A stretch of 64,000 bases of DNA from Pseudomonas sp. B21-040 (GCF_024748695.1 NZ_CP087176.1:3465501-3529500); one strand, 5' to 3'. Shown: positions 37,767 through 47,050, counted from the stretch's first letter. The notes: generated by a model not told the origin, from the sequence alone. Translations and numbers: made by a program.

Positions 37767-39538
37767 ACACCCGAATTCCTTGTCGTGGGCTGATACTGCC
37801 GGCTCATGCTGAGCCCGCCCGCTGCTTGCGGCGCTTTCTCACGTTGTTGATCCTGAGCACCGGAGAGGGCCTTGAGCACGTCCTGGCTTGGCCCAAATGC
37901 CTGCAATCGCCCCTCATTGAGCACCAGCAATTTGTCAGCCTGGGCCAATGCCGAAGAACGGTGAGTGACCAGAATCACACTGGTGCCCTGAGCTTTCATT
38001 TGCGCAATGGCGCCGGCCAGCGCGGCTTCGCCCACGGTATCGAGGTTGGAATTAGGCTCGTCCAACACCACCAGGCTCGGCTTGCCGTACAACGCACGGG
38101 CCAGTGCCACACGTTGTTTCTGGCCACCGGACAAGCCGCCGCCGTCTTCACCCAGCACCGTGTCGTAGCCCTGCGGCATGCGCAGGATCAGTTCATGGAC
38201 CCCCGCCTGCTGTGCAGCTTCGACGACCTTTTGTGGATCGGTTTCACGAAACCGGGCGATGTTTTCAGCAATGCTGCCGCTGAACAATTCGATGTCTTGC
38301 GGCAAATAACCGATATAGGGGCCCAGGTCATCGCGGTTCCAGCGATGAATGTCCGCGCCGTCCAGTCGAACCGTGCCGCCAAGGGTTGGCCAGACGCCGA
38401 CGAGCACTCGGGCCAATGTCGATTTGCCTGAGCCGGAGGCGCCGAGCACGCCCATCACCTCCCCGGCACCCAGGTTGAAGTTGACCATGTGCAGCGTTGC
38501 CGCACGTTGCCCAGGTGGGCCAGCGCTGACCTGCTCGAAAGTGATCTGCCCTTTTGGCGCGGGCAGCGTCATCGCCTCGTCCGTCGGTGGGAAGGCTTGC
38601 AGCAATGCATCAAGACGGCGGTAGGCGAGCTTGGCACCGCTCCACTGTTTCCATACGGCAATCAACTGATCGATGGGGCTCAGGACGCGGCCCATCAGAA
38701 TCGAACCGGCAATCATCATCCCGGCCGTCATGTCGCCTTTGATGACCAGCAAGGCGCCAAGGCCCAGAACCAGAGATTGCAGACACAGGCGCAAGGTCTT
38801 GCTCAGGGAACTGATGACGGCACCGATGTCGCTGGCCTGGTTCTGCAAGCTGAGAAAGCGCGAATGCACCTGGAACCAGCGTTTGCGCAACACGCCGAGC
38901 ATGCCCATCGCCTGGATGGTTTCAGCGTTGTGCAGGTGACTCGTCGCCAATTGGCTGGATTTCTGGGAAAAACCGGCAGCCTCACCCAATGGCTTCTTGG
39001 TCATCATTTCGTTGAGGCAGGCAAGGCCAATCAGCACCAGCGCCCCTACCGTTGCAAACACACCGAGCCAGACGTTGAACAGGTAGATCACGAACAGATA
39101 GACCGGAAACCAGGGTGCGTCGAAGAAGGCAAACAGCGCAGGACCGGTGACAAACTGACGAATGTGCGTCAGGTCCCCCAGGGACTGCCCGGCATTGCCC
39201 TCGCCTTTAAACAGGTTGCGCTCGAACGCAGCCTGATAAACCCGCAGGTTGAAACGTCGCTCCAGTTGGCTGCCAATGCGGATCACGATAAAGCTGCGAA
39301 TGATCTCCAACAGCCCGATGAACGCAAAGAAACCGACGACCATCAGCGACAACATGGCCAAGGTCGTTTCGTTTTGCGAAGACAACACTCGGTCATAGAC
39401 TTGCAGCATATAGATGGACGGGACCAGCATCAGCACATTGATCAATGCGGTAAAACAACCGACGCTGATCAAGATGCTTTTATAGTCGCCCAACGCCTTG
39501 AACAACGGTGGGGTGGCTGGGGCCTTAGCCATCTTCAT
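37763..39538 (-). CDS. aprD: Type I secretion ABC transporter (permease-ATPase)
   Basis: The 591-residue ABC exporter has six membrane helices in its first half and an ATPase domain with Walker A GASGSGKSTL, signature LSGGQKQRVALARAL and Walker B LVVLDEPNSNLD. This is the energising subunit for export of AprA and the lipase. The first ATG at 39538 has AGGA seven bases upstream. A 212-base AT-rich gap separates it from aprI. Confidence 0.95.
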   Translation of the reverse strand: MKMAKAPATPPLFKALGDYKSILISVGCFTALINVLMLVPSIYMLQVYDRVLSSQNETTLAMLSLMVVGFFAFIGLLEIIRSFIVIRIGSQLERRFNLRVYQAAFERNLFKGEGNAGQSLGDLTHIRQFVTGPALFAFFDAPWFPVYLFVIYLFNVWLGVFATVGALVLIGLACLNEMMTKKPLGEAAGFSQKSSQLATSHLHNAETIQAMGMLGVLRKRWFQVHSRFLSLQNQASDIGAVISSLSKTLRLCLQSLVLGLGALLVIKGDMTAGMMIAGSILMGRVLSPIDQLIAVWKQWSGAKLAYRRLDALLQAFPPTDEAMTLPAPKGQITFEQVSAGPPGQRAATLHMVNFNLGAGEVMGVLGASGSGKSTLARVLVGVWPTLGGTVRLDGADIHRWNRDDLGPYIGYLPQDIELFSGSIAENIARFRETDPQKVVEAAQQAGVHELILRMPQGYDTVLGEDGGGLSGGQKQRVALARALYGKPSLVVLDEPNSNLDTVGEAALAGAIAQMKAQGTSVILVTHRSSALAQADKLLVLNEGRLQAFGPSQDVLKALSGAQDQQREKAPQAAGGLSMSRQYQPTTRNSGV

Positions 39539-39750
39539 TGATTTTTCCTGAGATGATATTCATCGCCCTGTTTTGGCGAGGTTTCAATTAACTGTTTGTT
39601 CGCAGTTCCAGACATTCTTTGTCAGTTAACGCTTACAAATTAACAACCCGTTTTCCATACTCGACAATGAGTCAGCGTATTGATCTGTCACTTATAACTT
39701 CAATGCCGGGGTTTATATTTAAATTTGCACCGGCCTGTCACTTTATTTGC

Positions 39751-40173
39751 TTAATCCGTGGGGCGCTTGAGCGTGATGATCAGACCTGACTTCAAATTAC
39801 CTTGATAAAACCCATCATGCTGTCGGCTGAAAAAGAAAATTCTTGAGCCTTCTTTGCCGGTAATCGCGATACCGTCTGGCTCGGGGAACCAGCCGGTTGC
39901 TGGTTCTGTCAGCCAGGCACCGAGGCACTCGGCACCCTCGCCCAGCGTCTGGGTGGATTGAAGGTCAACAAGGCAAACATTCGATGGTTTGTCCTGCATT
40001 GCCAACGACTCGGACGAACCTTGTGTGGCGATCAAGGTGGCTTGCCATTGTCCGTCGAGTTCAGAGGGGTCCGCTAATTTCAGGCTGCTGGCCATGGTTG
40101 TATCTCCAGGAAACATTATCAGCGTTGCCAATAGCCACGCGGTCATTGTGCAGATCAAGGCGTTAGTGGACAT
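39751..40173 (-). CDS. aprI: Alkaline protease inhibitor (Inh/AprI)
   Basis: This is a small periplasmic inhibitor that guards against AprA inside the cell. The 140-residue precursor has a signal sequence (ICTMTAWLLATLIMFPG) and the inhibitor core with SSLKLADPSELDGQWQATL, the two cysteines of the family (NVCLVD and GAECLGAW) and DGIAITGKEG. The ATG at 40173 was chosen because it starts the signal peptide; 19 further in-frame codons upstream add no signal. It lies 79 bases after aprA. Confidence 0.9.
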   Translation of the reverse strand: MSTNALICTMTAWLLATLIMFPGDTTMASSLKLADPSELDGQWQATLIATQGSSESLAMQDKPSNVCLVDLQSTQTLGEGAECLGAWLTEPATGWFPEPDGIAITGKEGSRIFFFSRQHDGFYQGNLKSGLIITLKRPTD

Positions 40174-40252
40174 CCGACGATTCACTCCCGCGTGCTTCGA
40201 GGCAAGGACAGAGCGCGGCCCATCAAGCACCGCGCTCCTTGTTAGCCCTGAA

Positions 40253-41710
40253 TCAAGCCACGATGTCCGAGAACGCGGCCTGGCCTACGGTGCTGACCAG
40301 GAAATCAGCCACACCATGCCCGGAGAAGTCCACCGACAACAGGCTATTGGCGCCCGAGGTGGTCAATACGGCATCGCCGACCGCACCGGTGAACGCGCTC
40401 ACGAAGTGCAGGCCTGCGCCTTTGGTAATGCCGGTCAGGTCGATCTTGTCCAGGCCGCTGACAAAGTCGAGGATCTGGTCGGCCACGCCTGGCTTGGAGT
40501 CGCTGCTGGCAGCGAACACAAAAGTGTCCGAACCCGTACCGCCCCATAGCTTGTCAGCACCACCCGCGCCGAAGAGGATGTCGTTGCCGGCACCGCCCTT
40601 CAATTCGTTGGAGGCACCGTTACCGATCAACAGATCGCTGCCCGAACCGCCGATCGCATTCTCGATGACTGCACCCTTGGCAATGGAAACGTTGCCGACC
40701 AGGCCACCGACGTCGGAGAACGAAGCCTCATTGAGGTTGATCTTCTGGTTTTGGGTGAAACCCGAGAAGTCCAGGGTGTCCTTGCCGCCTGCGTCCCACA
40801 CCGAGAACACGACCTTGTCCGACGACGAAGACGCACTGAGGAAGTCGCGACCGGTGTTGGAGTTGAAGCCGTAGGTCGTGTCGCCGGTACGGGTGCTCGT
40901 ATTGGCACCGTAGAGTTTCTGGATGGCGGCAATATCGTCCATCAGCGGGCCGGACGCATACGCTTCGACGCCGCCCTTGCTGAAGTTCTGGTCGGTATTG
41001 CTTTCGCTCCAGTAACTCATGACGCTGTAACCGCGGGTGTCTTGCCCGTAAGTGGCGTCATTGTAAGTCGGTGCGCCTTCGCCAGCGTTGTAGTCACCAG
41101 GATGCGCCAGGCCCAAGGTGTGCCCGATCTCGTGGGTCAGCGTTTGACGGCCGTAATTGTTCAGGTCCGGCGTCTTGTTCGGCGTGTAGCTGCTGTTGGT
41201 CAGGTACCAGGACGTACCGTCATAACCTGCGCCCGTGCCCGGCAGATAGGCAAATGCCGCGGCGCCATCCTGGCCACCGCTGTAGTTGCCGAAGGTCATA
41301 TGACCGTCACCGCCCGTGGACTTCTCGGTGAAGGTCACGTTGGCCACATCGGCCCAGGATTGCATGGCAAGCACGGCCTGGGCTTTTTGTTGGCTGCTGA
41401 ACTGACTGAAGCCGGTAATTCCGTGCTTGTTCATGGTGCTCGACGATGCCGAGGTCAGGAACGTGTAGGTCAGTTCGATTTTGCCGCTGCCGTCCTTATC
41501 CTGGTAGGCAGCTCCGTCGCGCAGTAACTGGGTGGCGGCCTGATCGACGGAGTAGGACGGTTTGCCATTGACCGTGAGACTGCCGCCTCGGTCATATTCA
41601 TGGCTGAAACTGTCGATCTGGTTATACGCTGAACTGGGTGCAGCCAATGCTTGCGAGGATGCAGAGGCCTGTTCGGCATGATCAATAGCGCTGGTTTTTA
41701 CATTCGACAT
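40253..41710 (-). CDS. aprA: Serralysin-family extracellular alkaline metalloprotease
   Basis: This secreted zinc protease has 485 residues. The zinc site [15 protein letters not shown] has ligands H193, H197 and H203 with catalytic E194, and the Met-turn is YSVMSYW. The C-terminal third carries calcium-binding RTX repeats ([19 protein letters not shown]) and ends [17 protein letters not shown], the type I export signal. The ATG at 41710 follows AAGGAAG. It is the first gene of the operon. An ANGGA motif at the ribosome site would suit RsmA/E repression, as known for aprA in related strains (inference). Confidence 0.96.
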   Translation of the reverse strand: MSNVKTSAIDHAEQASASSQALAAPSSAYNQIDSFSHEYDRGGSLTVNGKPSYSVDQAATQLLRDGAAYQDKDGSGKIELTYTFLTSASSSTMNKHGITGFSQFSSQQKAQAVLAMQSWADVANVTFTEKSTGGDGHMTFGNYSGGQDGAAAFAYLPGTGAGYDGTSWYLTNSSYTPNKTPDLNNYGRQTLTHEIGHTLGLAHPGDYNAGEGAPTYNDATYGQDTRGYSVMSYWSESNTDQNFSKGGVEAYASGPLMDDIAAIQKLYGANTSTRTGDTTYGFNSNTGRDFLSASSSSDKVVFSVWDAGGKDTLDFSGFTQNQKINLNEASFSDVGGLVGNVSIAKGAVIENAIGGSGSDLLIGNGASNELKGGAGNDILFGAGGADKLWGGTGSDTFVFAASSDSKPGVADQILDFVSGLDKIDLTGITKGAGLHFVSAFTGAVGDAVLTTSGANSLLSVDFSGHGVADFLVSTVGQAAFSDIVA

Positions 41711-42067
41711 AAACACACTTCCTTGTTTAGCTATGGAACAGTTTTTGTCAGATAGCGACAATCCCTGGCGAGATCGTCCTATCACTCGCCCAATGAAGGC
41801 GAAAGAAAACTGACACAATTTGAAATCAAACGTCTAGTGTTTTTTTGACGCCAAATTGTTCTGTTCCGGCATATGCCCGTAAACAATGCGTGCGCTGGCT
41901 AAAGATTGTTTTGCATCTGTGCGTTTGCGCAAATCGTCTGACAATTCGCTATTTAAATATTAAATATAAGTAAGTTTTTTTGTCGAAGGCGCCTCGATCT
42001 TCTGGACTTATTAATATAAGTGCCAGTGCGTTGATATCAGTTAAATTTGTGTTGGATTTGAGAATTT
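41711..42067 (-). promoter_or_regulatory. AT-rich upstream region of the apr operon
   Basis: This region has no gene. It is markedly AT-rich for the window, with AATATTAAATATAAG near 41952-41970 and a T run after it, and probably holds the aprA promoter and regulator sites. No individual site could be assigned with confidence. Confidence 0.5.
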
Positions 42068-42176
42068 ACGACTGCTGCGCAGCCGGACGCAGCCTTCGGC
42101 AGCTGCTACAGAGTTCATGTACACCGCAATCCTTGTAGCAGCTGGCGCAGCCTGCGTCCGGCTGCGCAGCAGTCGT
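42068..42176. repeat. REP pair (REPIN), same type as at 21928-22020
   Basis: ACGACTGCTGCGCAGCCGGA begins at 42068 and its inverted partner, TGTAGCAGCTGGCGCAGCCT, begins at 42134 and ends ..CAGCAGTCGT at 42176. The left arm carries a small change (CTTCGG). The pair lies between the apr promoter and the RAYT relic, 8 bases from the RAYT stop. Confidence 0.9.
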
Positions 42177-42183
42177 CAGATAC

Positions 42184-42641
42184 TCACACCCAACACGCAT
42201 CCCACAGCGGATAATTATGAACCCGTGTCACCAGTCCCGCTCGTATCGGGTTAGCCACGACATACCGAGCAAGCGCCTTCACATCCTCCTCTCGCCTCAC
42301 AGCACGATCGTGATACCCCTTCTGCCACAGGCGCCCTCTGCGCCCTAATGCCTGATTAATGGCCAGGCTACTGCGTGACTTGATTCGACACATCAACTCA
42401 GCCAGAGATTTATCGCGCAGTTGCACCAGGCAATGCATATGATCCGGCATCACCACCCACGCCCAAAATTCCCCCAGCCCTCTTCCTGTGCCAAACGCAA
42501 TTGCTGGACAACCAACCTTCCCAAACGCCAATCAACAAAAAACGGCTGCCGCTGGTGAACGACAACCGTCAATAAGTAAATGCGCCCAGATTCGGAAAAA
42601 CGCCCAATGCGCAAATGACCCGCTTTTGAATCGAATGGCAT
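42184..42641 (-). pseudogene. REP-associated tyrosine transposase (RAYT), frameshifted
   Basis: The N-terminal part starts at 42641 (ATG with AGGGGG upstream) and reads KAGHLRIGRFSESGRIYLLT, then ends at a stop after NFGRGW. The rest is in the next frame: AWVVMPDHMHCLVQL carries the HUH metal motif, then LWQKGYHDRAVRREEDVKAL and LARYVVANPIRAGL with the presumed catalytic tyrosine. The shift lies within the run CTGGGGGAATTTTGGG near 42463-42480 and amounts to one missing base. As it stands, no full-length transposase is made. Cognate REP elements lie directly downstream. Confidence 0.88.
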
Positions 42642-42732
42642 TCCATTGCCCCCTGATCAATTGAAAGGAGGCCTGGAATCTACCGTGTTGCCAACCGAGT
42701 CACTGCGGGCAATGACTACAAAACATGAACCC

Positions 42733-43818
42733 TCAACTCCCCGTCCGAATCTTGTTCCACACGCGCGTGCGAACCCGGTCAATGTTCAGCGGCATCGCCT
42801 CCAGCGCGAACAGCTTGCCCATCATCTCGGGGCTCGGATAAATCTTGGTGTCGTTCTTGATTGTCGGCTCGATCAGCTTGTCGGCCTGTTCGTTGCCGTT
42901 GGCGTAGTGCACGTAATTGCTGACATCGGCCATGACGTCCGGGCGCAGCAGGTAATTCATGAAGGCGTAGCCAGCTTTCTCGTCAGGCGCGTCGACGGGC
43001 ATCGCGACCATGTCGAACCAGATGGCGGCGCCCTCCTTGGGAATGGAGTAGCCGATGTCGATGCCATTCTTGGCCTCCTTGGCGCGATTCTCCGCTTGCA
43101 GGATGTCGCCGGAGAAACCGACGGCCACGCAGATGTCACCGTTGGCGAGGTCGCTGGTGTACTTGGACGAATGGAAATAGCTGACATACGGCCGAACTTT
43201 CAGCAGCAGTGCTTCGGCCTTTTTATAGTCTTCCGGATTTTTACTGTGGGGTGGCAACCCCAGGTAATTCAGCGCCGCAGGCAACAGTTCCGGGCCGTTG
43301 TCGAGGATGGCGACGCCGCACTTTTGCAGCTTTTTCATGTTCTCGGGTTTGAAGATCAGGTCCCAGGAATCGACCGGCGCGTTGTCGCCCAGCGCAGCCT
43401 TGACCTTGGCGATGTTGTAGCCGATACCCGTGCTGCCCCATAGGTACGGGAAACCGTGCTCGTTACCCGGATCGTTGGTTTGCAAGGCCTTGAGTAGCAC
43501 CGGATTGAGGTTCTGCCAGTTTGGCAACTGGCTCTTGTCGAGCTTCTTCAGCGCTCCCCCCTCAATCTGCCGCGCCATGAAGTGGTTGGACGGAAACACC
43601 ACGTCATACCCGGATTTACCGGTCATCAGTTTACCGTCGAGGGTTTCGTTGCTGTCATAGACGTCATAGGTGAAGGCGATGCCGGTCTCTTTCTGGAAAT
43701 TTTTTGTGGTGTCCGGGGCGATGTAGTCCGACCAGTTGTAGATTTTAACCGTCTCGGCCGCCTGGCTGAGGGTTGCGACGAGTGCAAGTGGCGCCAGTGT
43801 CAGTGTCTTTCGGATCAT
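42733..43818 (-). CDS. Polyamine ABC transporter periplasmic binding protein (PotF/SpuD type)
   Basis: This is a 361-residue periplasmic binding protein. The signal peptide ends at LVATLSQA and the mature part begins AETVKIYNWSDYIAPDTTKNF, the typical start of putrescine or spermidine binders; WGSTGIGYN and SGDILQAENRAKEA are further family segments. No permease or ATPase genes are adjacent, so it must share a transporter encoded elsewhere. The ATG at 43818 follows AGGAA. It is downstream of a cupin and an FAD oxidase gene in the same orientation. Confidence 0.9.
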   Translation of the reverse strand: MIRKTLTLAPLALVATLSQAAETVKIYNWSDYIAPDTTKNFQKETGIAFTYDVYDSNETLDGKLMTGKSGYDVVFPSNHFMARQIEGGALKKLDKSQLPNWQNLNPVLLKALQTNDPGNEHGFPYLWGSTGIGYNIAKVKAALGDNAPVDSWDLIFKPENMKKLQKCGVAILDNGPELLPAALNYLGLPPHSKNPEDYKKAEALLLKVRPYVSYFHSSKYTSDLANGDICVAVGFSGDILQAENRAKEAKNGIDIGYSIPKEGAAIWFDMVAMPVDAPDEKAGYAFMNYLLRPDVMADVSNYVHYANGNEQADKLIEPTIKNDTKIYPSPEMMGKLFALEAMPLNIDRVRTRVWNKIRTGS

Positions 43819-43865
43819 GAGTCGATTCCTGTAGGGGCTTTTGTTATTGGCAGGCAATCAGAAGA

Positions 43866-44207
43866 TCAAAAAATCAAAACGTAGGTCTTGCGCACGGTTT
43901 CCTGGATATCCCAGATACCGAGACTGTTGGCTGGCAACATCAATGCATCGCCAGCTTCTATGTGCAGGGTTTCACCGTCGTCCGGGGTGAAAGTGCAGCG
44001 CCCCTGGATGAAGTGACAGAACTCCTGGGCAACGATTTGTCGGCGCCAGCGTCCGGGCGTGCATTCCCAGACCCCGGTTTCGACGCCGTCGTCGCGTTCG
44101 ACGCTGGTGGTCGAGGCCACCGCCACGGGGGTCCCCAGTGGCACAGCGACCGGATTGGATTCTTCCAGCTGCAAGGTGGCGGTGTTCTTGAACTGCGTAA
44201 TGCTCAT
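43866..44207 (-). CDS. Cupin-domain protein (DUF861 / EutQ-like)
   Basis: This is a single-domain cupin of 113 residues with GVWECTPGRWRRQI and the core CHFIQGRCTFTPDDGETLHIEAGDALMLP (given in parts). Such proteins accompany FAD amine oxidases in polyamine and amino-acid clusters; the enzymatic role, if any, is unknown. It follows the oxidase gene by 30 bases and precedes the binding-protein gene by 47. Confidence 0.8.
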   Translation of the reverse strand: MSITQFKNTATLQLEESNPVAVPLGTPVAVASTTSVERDDGVETGVWECTPGRWRRQIVAQEFCHFIQGRCTFTPDDGETLHIEAGDALMLPANSLGIWDIQETVRKTYVLIF

Positions 44208-44237
44208 GGGCGTACCTGTCTAGGGAGAAAGCGCTGT

Positions 44238-45641
44238 TTACTGCATGAAGCCTTCCATGAACCCCGCGACCCCGCTGGCCAGCTTGCGGCGCCAGGGTGC
44301 GGTAGCCGGGTTGGCCAGGGTCTGGTCTTCGTGGACAAAGCTGCGGATGATCGCGTTGTAACCGAGCCAGCGGCAGGGTTCCGGCTCCCAGGCCTTGAGT
44401 GTGTCGAGCCCACCCGGCATGACCCAAGGCTGGTGTACCAACTCGGTATCGCGCTCAAGAATCAGATCAGCAAGGGTACGTCCGCCCAGGTTGCTGGCAC
44501 CGACACCCTCCCCGCCATAACCACCGGACAAGGCAATGCCAATGGCGTGATCACACAACATGTGCGGTTTGAAGCGCCGCGACATGCCAAGGTTGCCGCC
44601 CCAGGCGTGGGTAATCCGTGTGTTCTTCATCTGAGGGAAGAGCTCGCCGAACAGATAGCGCCGTAGCTCCACTTCGTGGGTTGTCAGGTCAAAGTCGTGG
44701 CGTAATTTGCCGGCGAATTGGTACCCGCCCCTCGCACCAAATACCAAGCGGTTGTCGGCAGTACGCTGGCCATAGGTCACCTGGCGGCTGCTCTCGCTGA
44801 ACGCCTGGCCTTGATTCAGACCGATTTCGTCCCAGACCGCAGCCGACAGCGGCTCCGTGGCAACGATCAGGCTTTGCACCGGCAGTTGATACCGACCCAG
44901 CGGCGGCAAGGTGGTTGCGTAGCCTTCTACTGCCGGGACAATCCAGCGGCTGCGAACTTGTGCCTTGGCCGTGTGCAAACTCCCCGACTGCCACTGCGTG
45001 ACCGGGCTGTTTTCATAGATCTTGACCCCCATGTTTTCCACCGTCCGAGCCAAACCTCGCACCAACTTTGCCGGATGGAGGGTCGCGACGTGCGGTGCAT
45101 AGATACCGCCATAGGGCTTCGCAATTCTGATCTGTTGCGCCAGTTGCTCGGGACTGAGCCAGCGGTAATCACTTTCGGTCAGGCCCTGGCGGTAAAGGTC
45201 GTCCAGATAGCGGCGCAGGCTGACTTCCTGCTCGGGGTAACGTGCGGCGCAGTAAAGCACCCCACCTTTGCGGTAATCGCAGGCGATGCCCTCACGTTCA
45301 ATGACGACTTCCACTTCATCAGGAATGGCGTGCAGCAGGTCGAATGACGCGCGGCGTTGTTCCGGGGACAAGTCGGCTAGCAAGCGGTCCTCACCCAGGA
45401 TATTGCCCATCAACCAGCCGCCATTACGGCCCGAGGCGCCAAAACCGGCGGTTTGTGCTTCGACAATAGCGATGTCCAGGCCCGGTGCCAGACGCTTGAG
45501 GTAATACGCCGTCCAGAGCCCGGTATAGCCGGCGCCGATGATTGCGACGTCGACGTCCAGGTCGTGCTCCAGCGCCGGACGAGCCAGTAACGGCTCGTCG
45601 AGCTGATCCATCCATAAACTGATAGTGCGCCACGCCGACAT
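44238..45641 (-). CDS. FAD-dependent amine oxidoreductase
   Basis: This is a 467-residue DAO-family flavoprotein with DVAIIGAGYTGLWTAYYLKR near residue 35, SGRNGGWLMGN, and a C-terminal FAD contact in ALSGGYGGEGVGASNLGGRT. The neighbours (PotF-type binding protein, cupin) suggest oxidation of a polyamine or a gamma-glutamylated amine. The ATG at 45641 has GGAG seven bases upstream, better than the GTG at 45656. Its identity with PuuB-type enzymes is not certain, and it is clearly diverged from the oxidase at 4978-6267. Confidence 0.82.
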   Translation of the reverse strand: MSAWRTISLWMDQLDEPLLARPALEHDLDVDVAIIGAGYTGLWTAYYLKRLAPGLDIAIVEAQTAGFGASGRNGGWLMGNILGEDRLLADLSPEQRRASFDLLHAIPDEVEVVIEREGIACDYRKGGVLYCAARYPEQEVSLRRYLDDLYRQGLTESDYRWLSPEQLAQQIRIAKPYGGIYAPHVATLHPAKLVRGLARTVENMGVKIYENSPVTQWQSGSLHTAKAQVRSRWIVPAVEGYATTLPPLGRYQLPVQSLIVATEPLSAAVWDEIGLNQGQAFSESSRQVTYGQRTADNRLVFGARGGYQFAGKLRHDFDLTTHEVELRRYLFGELFPQMKNTRITHAWGGNLGMSRRFKPHMLCDHAIGIALSGGYGGEGVGASNLGGRTLADLILERDTELVHQPWVMPGGLDTLKAWEPEPCRWLGYNAIIRSFVHEDQTLANPATAPWRRKLASGVAGFMEGFMQ

Positions 45642-45691
45642 GCAAGACTCCGCCACTCAAACTTCGATGGCGTCGATCCTAGTGCGTGGGC

Positions 45692-46507
45692 TCAGGGACT
45701 GTCTTGCGCGCGTGCACGCAAAGAAATTTGTTTTGCATAGGCCTTGGGGGACAGACCGGTGTGCTGGCGAAAACAGTTGTAGAACGCCGACAGCGAATTG
45801 AAACCCGCGGCAAACGCCAGCTCGTCGATACGCAATGGCGGCGTGGCAGCGTCCAGTGCGCTGAGCAGATGTTGCAAGCGCGCCTGGTTAACGTAGCGAT
45901 AGAAGCTCTGGCCCAGCACCTGATTCAGCAAGTAGGAAATCTGGTTGCGACTGTAGCCACACTCCTTCGCTACCCGTTGCAGGTCGAGCTCGGGGTCCAG
46001 GTAAGGTTGCTGACGCTGGAAATACTGCTGCAAGTCATCGGCCATGAAACTCAATTGTCTCGGCGACAACCCCAGACGACTGACGGCCGGGCGCAGCGCC
46101 TTGCTCGCCTTGTTGTCTGCCTGCTCGTGGACCAGCGTGGCGTATTCGTTGACCCGCCAAATCAAGCCATCACGTACCGTGATTGCCTCGCTGGTGTGGA
46201 AGGACACCAGCCCCTCACCGCCACGCAAGGTCATCCGGTACTGAATAAACGCGGTGTTACCGTCGAGGCGAATCCGGTCCGAATGTTCCAGCGCTTCGCC
46301 CGGGTTGCGAGGCATGCTGACGCGCACGTACTCACGCAGTTCATCGAGCCCCATCACGCGATTCTGGAAAAAGTCGTGGTACTGGATCTCGGGGTGATAA
46401 AGCGCCATCACGCCATCCAGATCGCGGTGCTTCCAGCACAAGTGGTAGCGCATGACCGTCTCGCCCGTGACCCGGGTCTGCTGCGGCCCATCATCATCGG
46501 TGTGCAT
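45692..46507 (-). CDS. SnoaL-like / AraC-type fusion regulator
   Basis: This is a 271-residue transcription regulator with an unusual sensor. Residues 10-130 have the NTF2/SnoaL pocket pattern (YHLCWKHRDLDGVMALYHPE, YHDFF), and residues 165-265 form the AraC DNA-binding domain with two helix-turn-helix units (LQRVAKECGYSRNQISYLLN and ELAFAAGFNSLSAFYNCFRQ). It is upstream of the amine oxidase gene in the same direction, with 50 bases between, and is likely its regulator. The start at 46507 has a weak ribosome site. Confidence 0.85.
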   Translation of the reverse strand: MHTDDDGPQQTRVTGETVMRYHLCWKHRDLDGVMALYHPEIQYHDFFQNRVMGLDELREYVRVSMPRNPGEALEHSDRIRLDGNTAFIQYRMTLRGGEGLVSFHTSEAITVRDGLIWRVNEYATLVHEQADNKASKALRPAVSRLGLSPRQLSFMADDLQQYFQRQQPYLDPELDLQRVAKECGYSRNQISYLLNQVLGQSFYRYVNQARLQHLLSALDAATPPLRIDELAFAAGFNSLSAFYNCFRQHTGLSPKAYAKQISLRARAQDSP

Positions 46508-46741
46508 AAAAAACCCAGGGCGAAAACGCCGAGCTTGCCCAAGTTCGGCGAAGGCTTCAATGGCTGCAAAAATGCCCTGCGAAAACCCAGCGTGACACCC
46601 TTACAAAAAAATCGACGAACCGCTCAATGGAACCGAAAAAAATCACATCGTTTTCACATACCGGTGCTAATTTTAAATGCAGTCACCGGTTGAGCCATTG
46701 AAGGCTCTACCCCTCCTAAACTGAGCTAAAGGAAGCGCTCG

Positions 46742-46765
46742 ATGAAGAAGGCGGGCAACATATGA
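46742..46765 (+). CDS. Seven-codon leader ORF coupled to the DUF1652 gene
   Basis: ATG at 46742 lies six bases after AAAGGAAG and encodes MKKAGNI, then stops at TGA 46763-46765. The stop overlaps the DUF1652 start (ATG 46762) as ATGA. The DUF1652 start has a poorer ribosome site of its own, so translation may depend on coupling. A hairpin GAGCC-ATTGAA-GGCTC lies just upstream. Confidence 0.45.
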   Translation: MKKAGNI

Positions 46766-47037
46766 ATAAAGGGTCTTTCAGCAAAGTCACGTTTCCAAAC
46801 GCCTGCCAGCTGATGCGCTGGCATTTTCATCCCATGGGATTCGAGGCGAGCATGGACGCGCCGGGCAGCATGATTGCGCGGCTGTTTGATCGCGCCAGTG
46901 GCGAGACCATGATCGCCATTGCCGGTATTCCTTGCGCAACCGTCATGAACGCTGCGGATGTCGAGCGAATCATTGAAGCTGTCGAGGATGAACTTGAGGC
47001 GTTCATCCCACCTGTGGCCCTCAGAAGCTATGCCTGA
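46762..47037 (+). CDS. DUF1652 family protein
   Basis: This 91-residue protein has the family core FPNACQLMRWHFHPMGFEA and FDRASGETMIAIAGIPCA. The family is common in Pseudomonas and has no established function. It has no signal or membrane segment. Its start overlaps the stop of a small leader ORF, and a bidirectional terminator follows after 13 bases. It is divergent from the SnoaL-AraC gene. Confidence 0.85.
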   Translation: MNKGSFSKVTFPNACQLMRWHFHPMGFEASMDAPGSMIARLFDRASGETMIAIAGIPCATVMNAADVERIIEAVEDELEAFIPPVALRSYA

Positions 47038-47050
47038 TGGCTGAACACTC

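Noticed and set aside
46680..46740. A minus-strand segment (TTTAGCTCAGTTTAGGAGGG) resembling a tRNA D arm
   Set aside because: No T arm or matching acceptor is found and the loop is too long for a D loop. The plus strand is better explained as the leader and ribosome site of the DUF1652 unit.
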